A DNA stretch of 64,000 bases from Lineus longissimus (Eukaryota > Nemertea > Pilidiophora > Heteronemertea > Lineidae), in the NCBI RefSeq assembly GCF_910592395.1, contig NC_088310.1, positions 19,907,501 to 19,971,500 on the forward strand, written 5' to 3'. Under the pieces are notes generated by a model, which saw only the letters and a list, made by a program, of their open reading frames with translations, had not been told where the DNA came from and ran no database searches. Position numbers and translations under genes: made by a program. Below, piece after piece: positions 1-12,028 of the stretch. How positions within the stretch are numbered: the first letter of the stretch is position 1; each line of letters begins with the position of its first letter.

Positions 1-3000
1 GCAGCATCTTATACATGCTTCCTGAAATTGGTGGCTTGCATTGGAACTAACTTTTTCCCCCTTGTCCGTCAATAAAGGCATTCAAGTGTGTTGGTCAACC
101 ATGACTATCTCCTTTGTCCCTCCACCATAAGGCCTAGTTTCCCCTTATGACATCACTATTTCGGACACTCAGCACCCCATTTTTGGTAAGGTGTATAGCA
201 GTGTTGGAGACAGGCTGACAACATTCCCACCTGGATGCATAGGCCTTTCACTCAGTATTAGGCCTACTTGCCAGAACGAGTGTAAATAACATGCAAGTTG
301 AGGTGATTGTGTTTTGATGACCCTGTTATATTCAAGGATGCTCATACTTGGTCGGAAACAGCTGGTTTTTCCACTCAAAGTTCCGGGCTTGGCCGACTAA
401 GGGCAAAGAAGTGTCAAAGCCTTTGAGTGAAGTTGGGATGAAATCAACACATGGCTGGTTAGTGGATATGAGATCCAACAGAGTTTTGATGGAGAGGACA
501 CTCTCATCTTAACAAGATAAAACAGTGTTGGTTTGCCAATAACTGGATTTCTTCAGAGGGGGACAGGATGTGTCCTATAATGCAAACAGAAGTTGCAAAA
601 TCCCACTGATGCAATCATCAATGATCATAAATAAAAACTGCTATTAAAAAGTTACATAGTGTTCAAATGGTTCTAATTTATGCGTAATGGCACCAGTATA
701 TATCGCTAATGGTGACACTTTGTTCTCTTTGGCGGTGATAACTTAGGAAGTAGTTAATAAGTTGCGACACGAGTGGTGCTTTTGTTGATCAGCTTCTGAT
801 TAGATGACATTCGTGCATTTGTGATTAAAAGCTTTTTGTTTTGATTAGAAGACGTGCTTTAATATGCTGATGAGTGATAAGTTTGAATAATTTGGTTTCG
901 ACTTGTTGCATTTCCCTTTTGTTGGCATGTGACAAGAATGCTTCAAACTTCTGGTTCTGTTCATCAATATCGCAATCGCTGTTGGATACCTGTCTTTGTG
1001 CAGAATGTAATGTTCCCTTGAAAACAAAAGACCAAGAGTATTTGTTGCTTCTTTCTATAAGGTTTATCTGGCTAGTGTCAAAAGCTTGAATATACCAGTT
1101 GATTAGTTTATCTACATATTTAACTTTGAAAAAATTAGCTTTGGGAAGCAGAAATAGGGAAGTACGGCTCTACCAGGAATCCTGACTAAAAATCAACTTG
1201 TTTGTACTGATGTGGTTTATAAGGTCAAGCAAGCATCTTGGAATTTGATCTCATGACTTATATCAAAACAGGACTGAAAAAAGACAAATATGTGCCGTCC
1301 TTGCCAGCTAACAGTGCACTTGGATGCAGCCTAATTAACCTTTTGGCATGCATAAGGCATTTTGTTATGTTGACTTAAGTGAGTTGGTGTTGGGTGTGGT
1401 TCAGTTTAGACTGATGTCTCAGGGAACCTGGGCTGCTGGTACGTGCTTCTTGTTCGTTGATGTTGGTAATTAGGTTTATCATAGCGGAATTAACCACAAA
1501 GGCTTGTTACTCATTGCATAGGAACTGTGTTAACTGATTTATCTGATCGGAATACTTCCATACGCAAATTGTTTTGTTTTCGAACCTAATAGAGCAATCA
1601 AGTGGTAATGGTATAACTGATACAATCCATTGTCGTAAGATTCCCTTATCGATTTGATCGCCGCTTCTCAAATTGTTCAGGCTACCTACAGTGCTGGGTC
1701 AGCTAAACAATGGTAGGGCATCGATAACTTGTTACGAAGATGATAATTTTCCAGCGGTATGTTGCCCTTTAGCGGAAAGTTTGCATGAAAATTGTATGAG
1801 GTTTGTTGTTTTAGTAAATTGTTTTCTGTTGAAATGTTGGCAGTGTTTTTATACCATCAATGCGCTAAAATTTCACCATCTTTTCACTGTTGGTTGGAAT
1901 TTTGTAGTTAACTGCTGCAAATCATGGATTCAAAAAGGGATGAATCATGAACTTGCTTTGTAACCCCATGAAGCTGGATCCAAAAGATGAATTGATCCTT
2001 TCTTAATTCAGACTTTCTAATGAGTGATTCCCTTTAGGTTTTCCCATAGTTTTCCAATGTTGTCAATGTCGAGTAAGAACTAGGCCATTGTTGTTATGGG
2101 CCAATTAGCCGTCTATGATTGCTGTTCATTTTGCTACCCCTTTCATTGGCAAAGTGGCGTAATTCATGAACAGATTTCCTTAATAACCTTTTAGCGAAAA
2201 CCTTTTTTATCTGTGGTTGGATACTTTGAAAATGTGACAAAATTTGGTGACATCATGTTTTGGCACGATCTGTAGACTTCTAAAGAAACAATCAAATCAC
2301 CTCATACATGTTTGATGTCATTTGCTATGAAGTTGACAAAAACCTTCTCTTTAGGTCTCTGAAAATCTTGGCTTGGCTTGAAATGGTCAGTCAAAAACAT
2401 TGTCCTTAATGGAGAGGTAAAGCACATTGTCAATGAGGTTGCAAGTCATTTCATCATAGCAATGACAAAGCACTTGATGCATGAAAATAATGCTAGTCAT
2501 TTCAATATAATTATGATAAAAACAACACAAAAAGGATTCAATCATTTCGCCGCTATTTTCCCAAAACATTGCTCGTGCATTCTGGGGCCGCTTCTGCATT
2601 AGACGTGCGTGATCCCAGCGTGAATACCCATTTGAATCTGACCACAGAATTCCTCGCCTTCCTTAACAAAACACCAAGCAAGACCCTAGATGAGGAACAT
2701 CGCTGTTACTTGGACTAATGAATATTTTTCTATTGATTAATCGATGCTAAATATTTTCATACCCAGTTGTGTCACCTGTTGAGATGTTGGGTCCTTGGTG
2801 CGATATTCATGAGAAAATTTTCCTTGGAATAAACACTTTGAATTTGCTATGAACATGCAGTGTGCATGTGCATTTCAGGATAATCTGATTTTGTGACTAA
2901 TATATGAAAAGGAGGCAGAACCTGGTGTTCTACCTAACTTTATTATGCCATCTACAAATTGGTTTAAATTCATGTCAAGGAAGGGCTACCAATGACTTTG

Positions 3001-6000
3001 ATCATCTTTTTGTACAGCTGAAGAGATGAAAGCTCATAATTAGGCTTATATGATGTATACTTTTACTCATAGATTATGAATAAACTGTCTGCTCATTGTT
3101 TCGTTGTAAATGTTTTTGTTACGAGTTCTTCTTATTGTAAATACTCAATCTTTTGAGCTACATTCTAGTTCAACTGTACAAGGACGCTCCTTCCAAAAAA
3201 GGTCAGGAATACCCTGCTTTACTTGGAACTATGGGTCACATGTGGGCTTTGATTTAAGATGTTGCACTTATGATTCTAATAAATGGGTTAAAAGTACCAA
3301 GCAAAGGCCTGCTACTTCTTATATATGACTCAGGCCTACTTCTCATTAACTGTTCAGATCACCAGAAAAAAAGCGTAGGAATAAGATAGTCAGGTTTCTA
3401 GGTCATCGGCTCATTGTATCCAGAAGCGCTTCCTCTGCTGACAGGCCTTGCACTTTTTTCCCCAGTTGGAAGTTATAATTGCTCGGAACTTCAGCTGGGA
3501 GATAATAGTACAAAATAAATTTCTTTATGCGTTTGTGTCGAAGATGGACGAGCATGTTGAAGGTTGTCGCAGTGGTTACTTTAGCTAAAGAGTTCAAAAT
3601 CAGCAATGTTTGAGTATAAAAAGGCTTCAAATGGCTACTTATCCCTTCTATCTAGTTAAGGGGGATGTCGCACGACCAGCTCTTGGCATACTTTTTCATC
3701 ACTGGAGAAAATGTACCTTTCTCAGTGCAAAAGTCTGATGCAGATCAGTTTGCTAGATTCGTCCTGATGAACATGTGAATGACAAACTTTTTGGGGTGTC
3801 ACCTAGAGTGAACTTTAAGCCCGGCTTTGTGACACTGCAATTAGGTCCATATGTCATGTCTGTATCTATGCAGTTCCTATGTGTTGATGATATGGACTTA
3901 AGCTCACATTTCCATGTGCTTGTGCTTGTGGCTCCGAGTGGGTCAACTTAAGTTGAGCAGATCCAGATGATATGCTGTCAACTTTTAAAGGTATAGGCCA
4001 ATAGAAAAAGTACAGAAATGACAGAAAGATATATGAATAGGAGACATGCATCCTGTACCAAATCTGTCCAACACCAAAAAAGCCTCAACCTGGCTTATGG
4101 TGCGCTGCGTCAGACCTACCAAAGTGTGGGAAAGTGAGGCAGTTGTGTACACCATCGGTAATGAGTAATGCTCCTGAAGACAGAGGTCAACCTCTGGAGG
4201 CAGGAGACATAAAGCTGATCAACAGGTCCTCTTTCACTGCCATCGCTCTTGTTGATAAGTCACACAGTAAGGCAGCTGCCAGAGGCTTTTAACCACTGGT
4301 GGGCAGGTTAGGGAAAAGCTTTTTAGGAATTAGCAAGTTGGCAAACTCATAAAAGGCCTTAAGCAGAGTATGCCCCTGTTTGATATCTTCTGTAACAGTT
4401 AAAAAACCATGGGAAGCTGCCAATGGCTTTGAAATTCTTAGATTTAAGCTTTTGAGTCTTTTTGAAGGACAGGATTAAAGCAAAGATGTTGAGAAAAAGG
4501 ACAGATGAATTCTTGGCCACAGTTTGTGTTATTAAGAAACCACAATATTTGACACTGTCATAAATAAGCAAATGCTTAAGAAGATGAGTTAAGACAGTCC
4601 CTTGATAGGCCTCACACCATAAAAGGTTTCAGATACCAATCTCTGCGTCATTTTGTGTGGTCATGATGTAAAAAAAGCCATCAGCGCTGGAGACTGAGAA
4701 TTCTTTCGCATGGTTGCCGTTTCCTTCAGGCATTTCTTCACTTTGTTACTCTTTCCCATGCAAGATCCTTTCATAGGAATCGTATCCAAACAATACTAGC
4801 CCCAAGTGGCCAGGGTATAAATTCCCGAAATTAAACTTGATGGAATTATGAGATTACTGAGGCGCATTAGGGTATCTTGTGAGCTGAAACCTTCAGCATC
4901 ACTATCTCTAGAGTTCATCAGAGTTACAAGTAAGGAGTGAAATCTTCAGATTCCACCCACTCTCCACCCCCACTGACCCACTGACACGCTTGAGATGTCG
5001 AGATGGTCCAAGATGTTCATCTTAGATGTGACGTCATTGCACCAGGACTGTAAGTGCATACCAGTATAAATATGGAGGTCATTGTCCTTCAGGGTATTTT
5101 CTGACCCAGGCATGAAAACCAAGCCAAAGTCACCTTTGCTTGGTTCTCCTTTAGCTAGCATTGTGGTCATTGACTCAGGTCTTTGGACATTATTTGATCA
5201 GTGTAATTATCGCTTAAGGGTAAAGGTGAATATTTCAATTAATTAGTTTGCACAGGTGAAAATCCAAGGCATGACTGATTCAACACCATTGCAATACCAA
5301 TGTACTTTTGTATTGATACAGACTCTTGTTAAACCATATTTGGTGAATGCAAGTGAGACATTTACTCAAGTTTTCTTCATCTTGCTAATTATCATGGGGG
5401 TATATAGACCTGTTACACAATCAGTATGCCCCATCAGAATCAGATTGGCTTTGTAACCAATCCCTAGTGACAGATATATGCCTAAGCACTGTTGAGTAAC
5501 AAATATGATTGTAGACCTTTGCATTATGAAGTCAACTAGTTGTTGGAATATGAGGACATCATGCCATGAGAATTATTATGCTTAATTCTGTTGTCCGTTG
5601 GTGGAAACAATGGGTTGATGATAAGTAGATTCAGAGCAATTCAACAGTGTTGAGCATGAGAGATGTTAATTTCTCAACTATATTGGGTTGATAGCATTGA
5701 TATCAGCAAGTCCTCTGAAGACCTCCAATTTCTGGGGTAGACACAGCAGGGACTCAGCCCAGGTTTGACAGGATCTTCTATTCAACAGGTTTCCCACTTA
5801 CCACTTGTTGAAAAGCAGTCGCGTCGTATGACAGAGTCACTGCTAAGTTAAGTCCATTGGTGCCTTTCTGACCCACAGCGCTACCAAACACCTGAAGACA
5901 AGAAGTTACACCCAAACATTAATTTGTTGGCTTACTTACTTGCTGAAGGGGAGTCAAAAGGTCACCCTCTTCCTCGTCACAAAGGTTTGGTCCAGGGTCC

Positions 6001-7857
6001 AGTGAGGTATGAAGAAAGCCTTCTGTGATTATGAAAGGGTGGTTAAGATATTTGTCCTGGCTCTGCAACCCCATGCAATCAATGTGCCTGACAAACTTCA
6101 AGAACTAACTTCATCTCAATTGAGTTTCGATGGCCTTTCATTCTACTATGTTCTGTTAAAGACCTTAAGCTGATAAGGCACCCTTAGTGTCAACGAGAAG
6201 CTTTTCGAATTGATATTATGAGCAGTTATGGTTAAACAAGCTTAGAAGGGACCTCAGATCAAACGGCGACCAGGTGGCCATAAAAGTAAAGAACACATTG
6301 CAAGTTTATGCAACAGCCTTTGCCTTCCTTACAAACATTCTCTGACCTGCCCCTGAATGACTCTTTTCATATTGGTATCAGAAAAAAGGTGTTTTCGGTA
6401 ATTTCTTCTTTTCTTTTTGGTCTACAATTATTTCAAGTGGAGTTCGTTACCCGAAACAGGACTGTCCTTGGATGCCTTCTGACTTCAGGCTGAACACAGT
6501 GACTCATTACTTCATTACTTCATTCTGAGTAATTCTGGACAGGCCACATCGAGTATGTTTTAATCAAATTCCTCTGCAGCTTGACACTGTCATATATAAC
6601 AACATCACCATCCTCCGCAAGACAAGTTAAAAAGTTGACATTACTTGACGTAATCGAGTCTGAATGTCTTGGATCGAGACCAGAATGGAATGCTCCTTCA
6701 GCTTTGTTTGCATACCTGATGTGAAAGCAGACATAGGCGACTTCAAGTTTCATACAAAAGTTGCTGCTCGGCTCCAGATCCAAATTTGGCCTTTTAACAA
6801 GCCTGGATGCAGGAGCCGATTCGGCAAGACTGACGTCATGTTTGGCAATCAGTCCATACTTGTGTTTCATTCCTCCACAAGACTTCAGAACCTCCGCAAG
6901 TCACTCGATCTCTTGACACGATTCCCCCTGTGCGACAACAATGACCCGTGCCTCTCTGGTAGCCCTCTCGAAATTCTTCAACAAAGGAAGCCCAAACCAG
7001 TGAGGAGATCTGGGCATATTTACTCCATCTGTACGCAGCAAGTACCATACCTCAAGAGTACTCGAGAAACTCCCGAAATATCCGCATTCGCTTTGAATGA
7101 GTCTTGGATACTTGATGATGAGCAGATTGCACCCTTCTTTTCAATGTTTTGCAAATCTGTCGATCTACAGGTGGCAAAGTAGGAGACAGAGCTTGAGTAA
7201 TGAAAACAGATTCCCTTGCAATCCCATGTCTGACTTCTTGTCGAGGAGACCAAATCATGTGACAAATCTTATTGAAGCGTATCATTGAGTATGCAGTTAG
7301 GTCTGTCTCCTAGGTTTTGCCACCAGGGTTGGTCTCTGCATCTTTAGTGGTAAAACTCAGTCCAGTGTTGTGTCCCCTGTTTCTTATGCCAAGCACAGGT
7401 TTCGGGTGTTGAATATAAAAGTATTGTCACTTCCATAAAAAGCACCCCGAAGGCCCATTGTCTACAATCTCAGACTATTGAAACCCGAAACTACTTTCTG
7501 CTTGAAATTTAGAGCTTCAAATATTTGATTGTCGCAACTCTTTCATGTGGCTGCTCTACATGGTGTGTCAAAAAAAGATTTCTTTTCCTGCCATTCAGAG
7601 TGGGGACGTTTCTGTGTGGCTGGGATGTTTGATCGTTACTTCCAAGATGTCAGCGTGAAGGACCTCTCAAACCTGACTGAAGGTTGACAATGATGAACGA
7701 GTGCATTGTGTTGAGCAAAGTGTCCCCCTCAAGCAGGCACTCGATTTCCACCTGTAGCATGTGGATGATTGCCGCATAGAGAATCTGGTGAAGGGGTCGA
7801 AAGTTTAGGAACAGAGTCAAGTGAAAGTACTTTTCCTCCTCTCCTGCAAATGTACGC
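1..7857. other. No recognisable gene
   Basis: AT-rich sequence with only short ORFs on both strands, none with family motifs or convincing exon structure. A denser cluster of overlapping ORFs at 6500-7290 (longest 172 codons at 6664-7182, plus) has no recognisable domain; it may be eroded transposon coding sequence. Confidence 0.6.
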
Positions 7858-8075
7858 TTACTTACAAAAGTCAAGCCCTCCGCTCCTCAGAGAGCATAGG
7901 CCGCCAACAACTTTCCTCCACTGTCTTCTGTCTTTGGCAATCCTCTCCAATTCCTGCCAAGAGCGACCTTGAGAGGTGGCAGGTGCAAGAAGGGATCTTT
8001 CCAAGACCCTGAATTGTGCGTGGTGTCCTGTAACTGAATGGTGGACAAATATACTTTCATGGAATGATCGGTTGG
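7858..8075 (-). mobile_element. Probable LINE ORF2 C-terminal remnant
   Basis: An open minus-strand frame of about 72 codons ends RSWQELERIAKDRRQWRKVV, GGLCSLRSG, stop (7858-7860). The W-E-x-x-A-x-D-R-x-x-W-R-x-x-V...LCS pattern is the usual carboxyl end of several LINE families. The sequence further upstream is not recognisable. Orientation is opposite to the remnant at 8829-9050, so it is a separate insertion. Confidence 0.45.
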
Positions 8076-8760
8076 AAAAGTGTTAAGTTCATTCAAGAGG
8101 CTCTTCCGGTTCTTACTGTTTGCACATCGCTTGACAATCATCCCCGCTTATTTTGTTGGTCATGTTATTCATATTCTCTTATCAGCGCGTTGCATTCTTG
8201 CGTGAAAGCGGGCCAACTTGACATCGAAGTGTTTGCCAATATGCAACTCTGTTTGTTCTGTAACTTGAAATTCAAACAGGCTTCGATTCAGATTAGATTG
8301 TAGGCCCTTCATGCTCACCTTGAATAGCCTTTAAATTATTTTATTCAGCTACACACAATTTTTGATTGGTGGTAAAAATTTTCAACATCTTTTATGCAGC
8401 TCCTTGATGCTTCCTCAGTAACACATTTCTTTGCGATGACACTAGGAATTCATTGAAATTTTCTCCAGGAGAAATGTTGTTTCACCTTTGCAAACTATAT
8501 CCTGATGAGTGGGTGGACAGAGATGAAGTTGTCTGCTGTCCCATATTGGAAGTATTAATGCTTTTGACTGAACAGTCCATTGATTTCTTTATTGTCAGTG
8601 GTCATATTTTTGTTAAGCATTGTATATAAATCAAAACTTTTTTCTCCAGTTTGTGTCATCTCTTAGGAAGGTGTGGGAAATGTGGCCGTGCGGTCTTGTT
8701 GAATGATGGATAGACCTGTGGGTCTCTGTTTGACATGCTTCGAAATATGTATGAAGCAAT

Positions 8761-8832
8761 AAAAAGATTTTGACAATCAGAACTAAACCACAGGTTTCCC
8801 CAAGCAGCCTATTCAGGGGAGCATCACTTTAG
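8761..8832 (+). repeat. Imperfect direct repeat, copy 1, left of the LINE remnant
   Basis: Begins AAAAAGATTTTGACAATCAG and continues through CCCCAAGCAGCC; matches 9401-9472 with scattered substitutions and a short indel. A shorter third match lies near 9264. Confidence 0.5.
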
Positions 8833-9050
8833 AAGGAACTCCTCAATGTGAATATGGAGCTGGAGACCAGACTCAAGCTCACGTACTTCAGACCTGCTCC
8901 CTAAAGAAATATTGAGAGGAAGACTGCCCAAAGGACACCATCCTGACCATGAAACTCTGGGGCCCTGTGGCAGACCTCTCCAGGACAGCTGACTTACCAA
9001 AATCTGACTGGCTGTCTAGCCTGGATACAAAAAATTCCAAACAGAGATGA
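8829..9050 (+). mobile_element. Non-LTR retrotransposon remnant (C-terminal end of reverse transcriptase ORF)
   Basis: One frame reads GTPQCEYGAGDQTQAHVLQT, then CSLKK, an internal TGA stop, and further on LWGPVADLSRTADL before a final TGA at 9048-9050. This is the typical LINE ORF2 ending, Cys-rich block with H-X4-C (D-T-x-x-H-x-L-Q-x-C) followed by LWG..EDL..TA. The frame is otherwise unbroken over 220 bases. The upstream RT domain is gone, so it is a 5'-truncated, dead copy. Confidence 0.6.
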
Positions 9051-9400
9051 GGACTGAGTCACTTGAGGAAAAGACGGCCTTGTAAGGTTGTGTTCTCTGA
9101 AGAGAATCAAACACAACACAAAGATGCAGAAAATTGTATAAAATGTAAAAGTTGGCCCAAGAGTCAGATAGCATCCCTCGCTCGAACATCTGAAGTGGAC
9201 AGTAACCTCAACCCAGCCCTTTCAGGAACATCAAGTCCTGCACCTCTGCAAAAAGCTAACGGAAGATGTTGAACAATAGAAATGAACCAGTTCTGGAAAA
9301 GCCCTTGCATCCCCCACCTGAACTGGACAGTTACTTCTAACTAGGTCAGTCTAGGAATACCCCGGTTGGGTCCTACCCCTCACCACAGAATCAAAGCAAC

Positions 9401-9472
9401 AAAAAGATGTTGGACAATAAGAATCAAACCGCATGTTTTCCCCAGCAGCCATTTTGCATCCCTCAGGAGCAC
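9401..9472 (+). repeat. Imperfect direct repeat, copy 2, right of the LINE remnant
   Basis: Begins AAAAAGATGTTGGACAATAA and includes CCCCAGCAGCC and CAGGAGCA. With copy 1 it brackets the 8829-9050 remnant about 640 bp apart. Confidence 0.5.
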
Positions 9473-11383
9473 CTGCATTCCTTCATCCACCTTACCTTTG
9501 CGGTGGATCAGTTTGATCTTGTAGGAGCTTGATGAAATATTCTGTACATTTGAGAGACAAACTGTATGGCTACGTACTGGTAGGTTTTACCAAGCTATGT
9601 TGACATGGAACTGGACCTGCTTCTTGCATCACCTGTTGACTGTAGGAACGTTCATACATCACCGTGGAGGCTGGCCCCTCTACTCTTCCTTGTCAGACCA
9701 ACGTTGGCTTTTGTCTCCCAATTGTCCCTCGATTGAATAGCGTGTTTATTATCTACCTTCTCAATCAATACACCGATCTTTTGATGTGACGTTATGCAGT
9801 CGGCCCACGTTGCCCGACATAAATTTTTTCCGAATTCTTTCACGTGAAGCTGCCCTTGTTGGCTGAATTTCAATGCCTTGTCAAACATTCATCTTGGCCA
9901 TTATTCGCCGAATAATACCGTCCCACAAACCAGGAACTAATAAAAGCGACCAACGCTGGGTAAGCAATGCGCTGAAAAACTCGCCATTTCGGCACCAGCA
10001 TCATCTAAAAATATTCCGTCATTCTGAAACCTGTTATTATGCCGCTATAGTCCGACGCATAAATCTCAATGTCCCGTTGTGAATTGCGGTGTTTCTTGGA
10101 TATTTGCCGTTCGTGCTTTTGTCAGGAATCGAGACTCCAAAACGATCTTGTCATTTCTGGGTACAGAACGACCCTGGATTTTGCTGATCACTTATCAATG
10201 TCTGCCGTACCTCTTGGGCATCAAATTCTCGAATCCCGACAAAGATAACCACTGGTGCATAGCAAAACCTGGAAGTTAGGCTAATAACTTTTCCCTGCCT
10301 GGAAGATTTTTCGAAGTTTGTAACAAAGGGATGGGGATATTTTGGAACCATACCTGCAACTTATTATCAAATTGAGGTTTCAGGTGTACCAGATGACAAT
10401 AACTCCAAGCGACGCCTTACTAATCACTTTTTGTTGTGTCTGCCCAAGTCGATTTGAAAGTTTTTGACAAGGGTTTGGGTAATGAGGGCTTGTAAGTGAA
10501 TTGGTGTGATTGTGTCTGCATCCAGGGTAGGGGTCATCTCTTAAGATGAATTGATGATCAGGGTTATCATATTCCTTGGCCACTTTTAATCAGTAATTTT
10601 ATTCAGCGGCTGATCATAAGTTCTAATTTCATCATTGGATGCTGTCTATCTGAACTTCGGCCCTGGACCAGTATTTGTTTCATCATTTTTGACTCGTTAA
10701 GAAGATGCTGAGGATGCTGGCACCACCAGTAACCCGCTGCAGCATGCTGGTCTACCAGATTGCAGTAAAAAGAACCAATGACCGCTATAAGTTCGCTCAT
10801 TATTACTCAATTAAATCACTTGATTTTAATTGGGATAATTTATTGCATGAGGGTTGTTCTCATGATTTTTCTTTGTCGTACCAATTAGGATGGTGATTAC
10901 AGCGCAAGGTATTGTTCACTTAGATGCCGGTGCAATTATAAATGATTAAATGTACTACCTTGTACATTGCATCGAAATTACTTTTAACCCTTTATGTGCA
11001 TTTCAGTGCGGTGTGATTTCGGGTCGCTTGGTGTGTGTTGTTCAAATGCTGCTTGCTTCACAACTGTGAAATGTGTGATAATTTGACTGACTTTTTCACA
11101 GCAACTTGTAGATATCGCGAATCAAATTTCTGAAAACCTCATCTTTATTTGAAGCAGGGGTTGCCTCTCAATAAAGTCTGTTTTAAATATGATTTGATGG
11201 TTTGTGATTATCTTATACAAAAAGAGAAAAGAATTTCAATGCGTGGGTAGTATAGTGATTGTGAGTTAGGCCAGTGAAGTGTCTGTCTAAGATCTCTGCA
11301 CATTCTGTAGGCGTAATCATTTTGCTGCATTAAAAATCTGTTCATCTTGCATAATGGGTGTGGAGCAGTGGTGATATACAGTA

Positions 11384-11452
11384 GAACCTCTCTATTAGGG
11401 ACTGACCAGTGCTGTCCTTAATAGAGAGGTGTCCGCTAAGGGAGGTTCCAGT
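11384..11452 (+). repeat. Dispersed palindromic repeat (CCTCTCTATTA...TAATAGAGAGG type)
   Basis: AACCTCTCTATTAGGGACT faces TCCTTAATAGAGAGGTGTCC. Related short copies are at about 60567-60600 (TGTCCTCAATAGGGAGGTG, in a THADA intron) and near 2402 (TCCTTAATGGAGAGG). The family is not identified. Confidence 0.5.
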
Positions 11453-11845
11453 GTAGTCTGTATTCCACTGTGTGGTGGTCCACGGTTCAGTTCCCAATCA
11501 TCTGGGTGAAGATTGCAATCCAATGTTGTCGGATGCTGATCCTTAAAAATGTATCCTTCCGTAGCAGCCAGCCAGGCCTTTGTATCATTCCTATTTCAGA
11601 GACTTTCCAAATGCCTTGTATGGGAGAATGTGAAAATGAAAATAGAGACAATTGGTTATGTCAGTATGTGATTGTTTTACACTCAGCAGCCCCTCTTATG
11701 TCTGCAACCACAAAACAAGCTTTTCCCTGTATCTCTTACACATGCTGTTTCAAGTGGAATTTCACAGAAAAGAAACTGTGTTTTCATTTAATCCTTTAAT
11801 GTCAGTTTTAAAGTACATACATGTAGCACACAAGCGATGAAGTTC

Positions 11846-12028
11846 ACCCTCGAGAAACAATCAGCACCACATTTTGCGAGTGTAGTCCCTATTTCGAGGT
11901 AGGATTTCCCAGAAATGTCATCTCTTTCCCCGAAGTCAAGGGAAGGGGGAGGAATGACATTCTTGGAAATCCTACCTCGAAATAGAGACTACATTCGCAA
12001 AATGTGGTGCTGAATGTTCCTCGAGGTT
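11846..12028. mobile_element. Palindromic MITE-like element
   Basis: The left half (ACCCTCGAG... AGCACCACATTTTGCG... CTATTTCGAGGTAGGATTTCC) is mirrored by the right half as a nearly complete inverted repeat with arms of about 80 bp and a short centre around 11938-11948. Flanks share GAAGT(T)C, a possible target-site duplication. No coding capacity, as expected of a non-autonomous element. Confidence 0.75.

Noticed and set aside
6664-7182. 172-codon plus-strand ORF
   Set aside because: Overlaps several equally long minus-strand ORFs, no recognisable domain, no flanking exon structure or clear coding bias. May be transposon debris.
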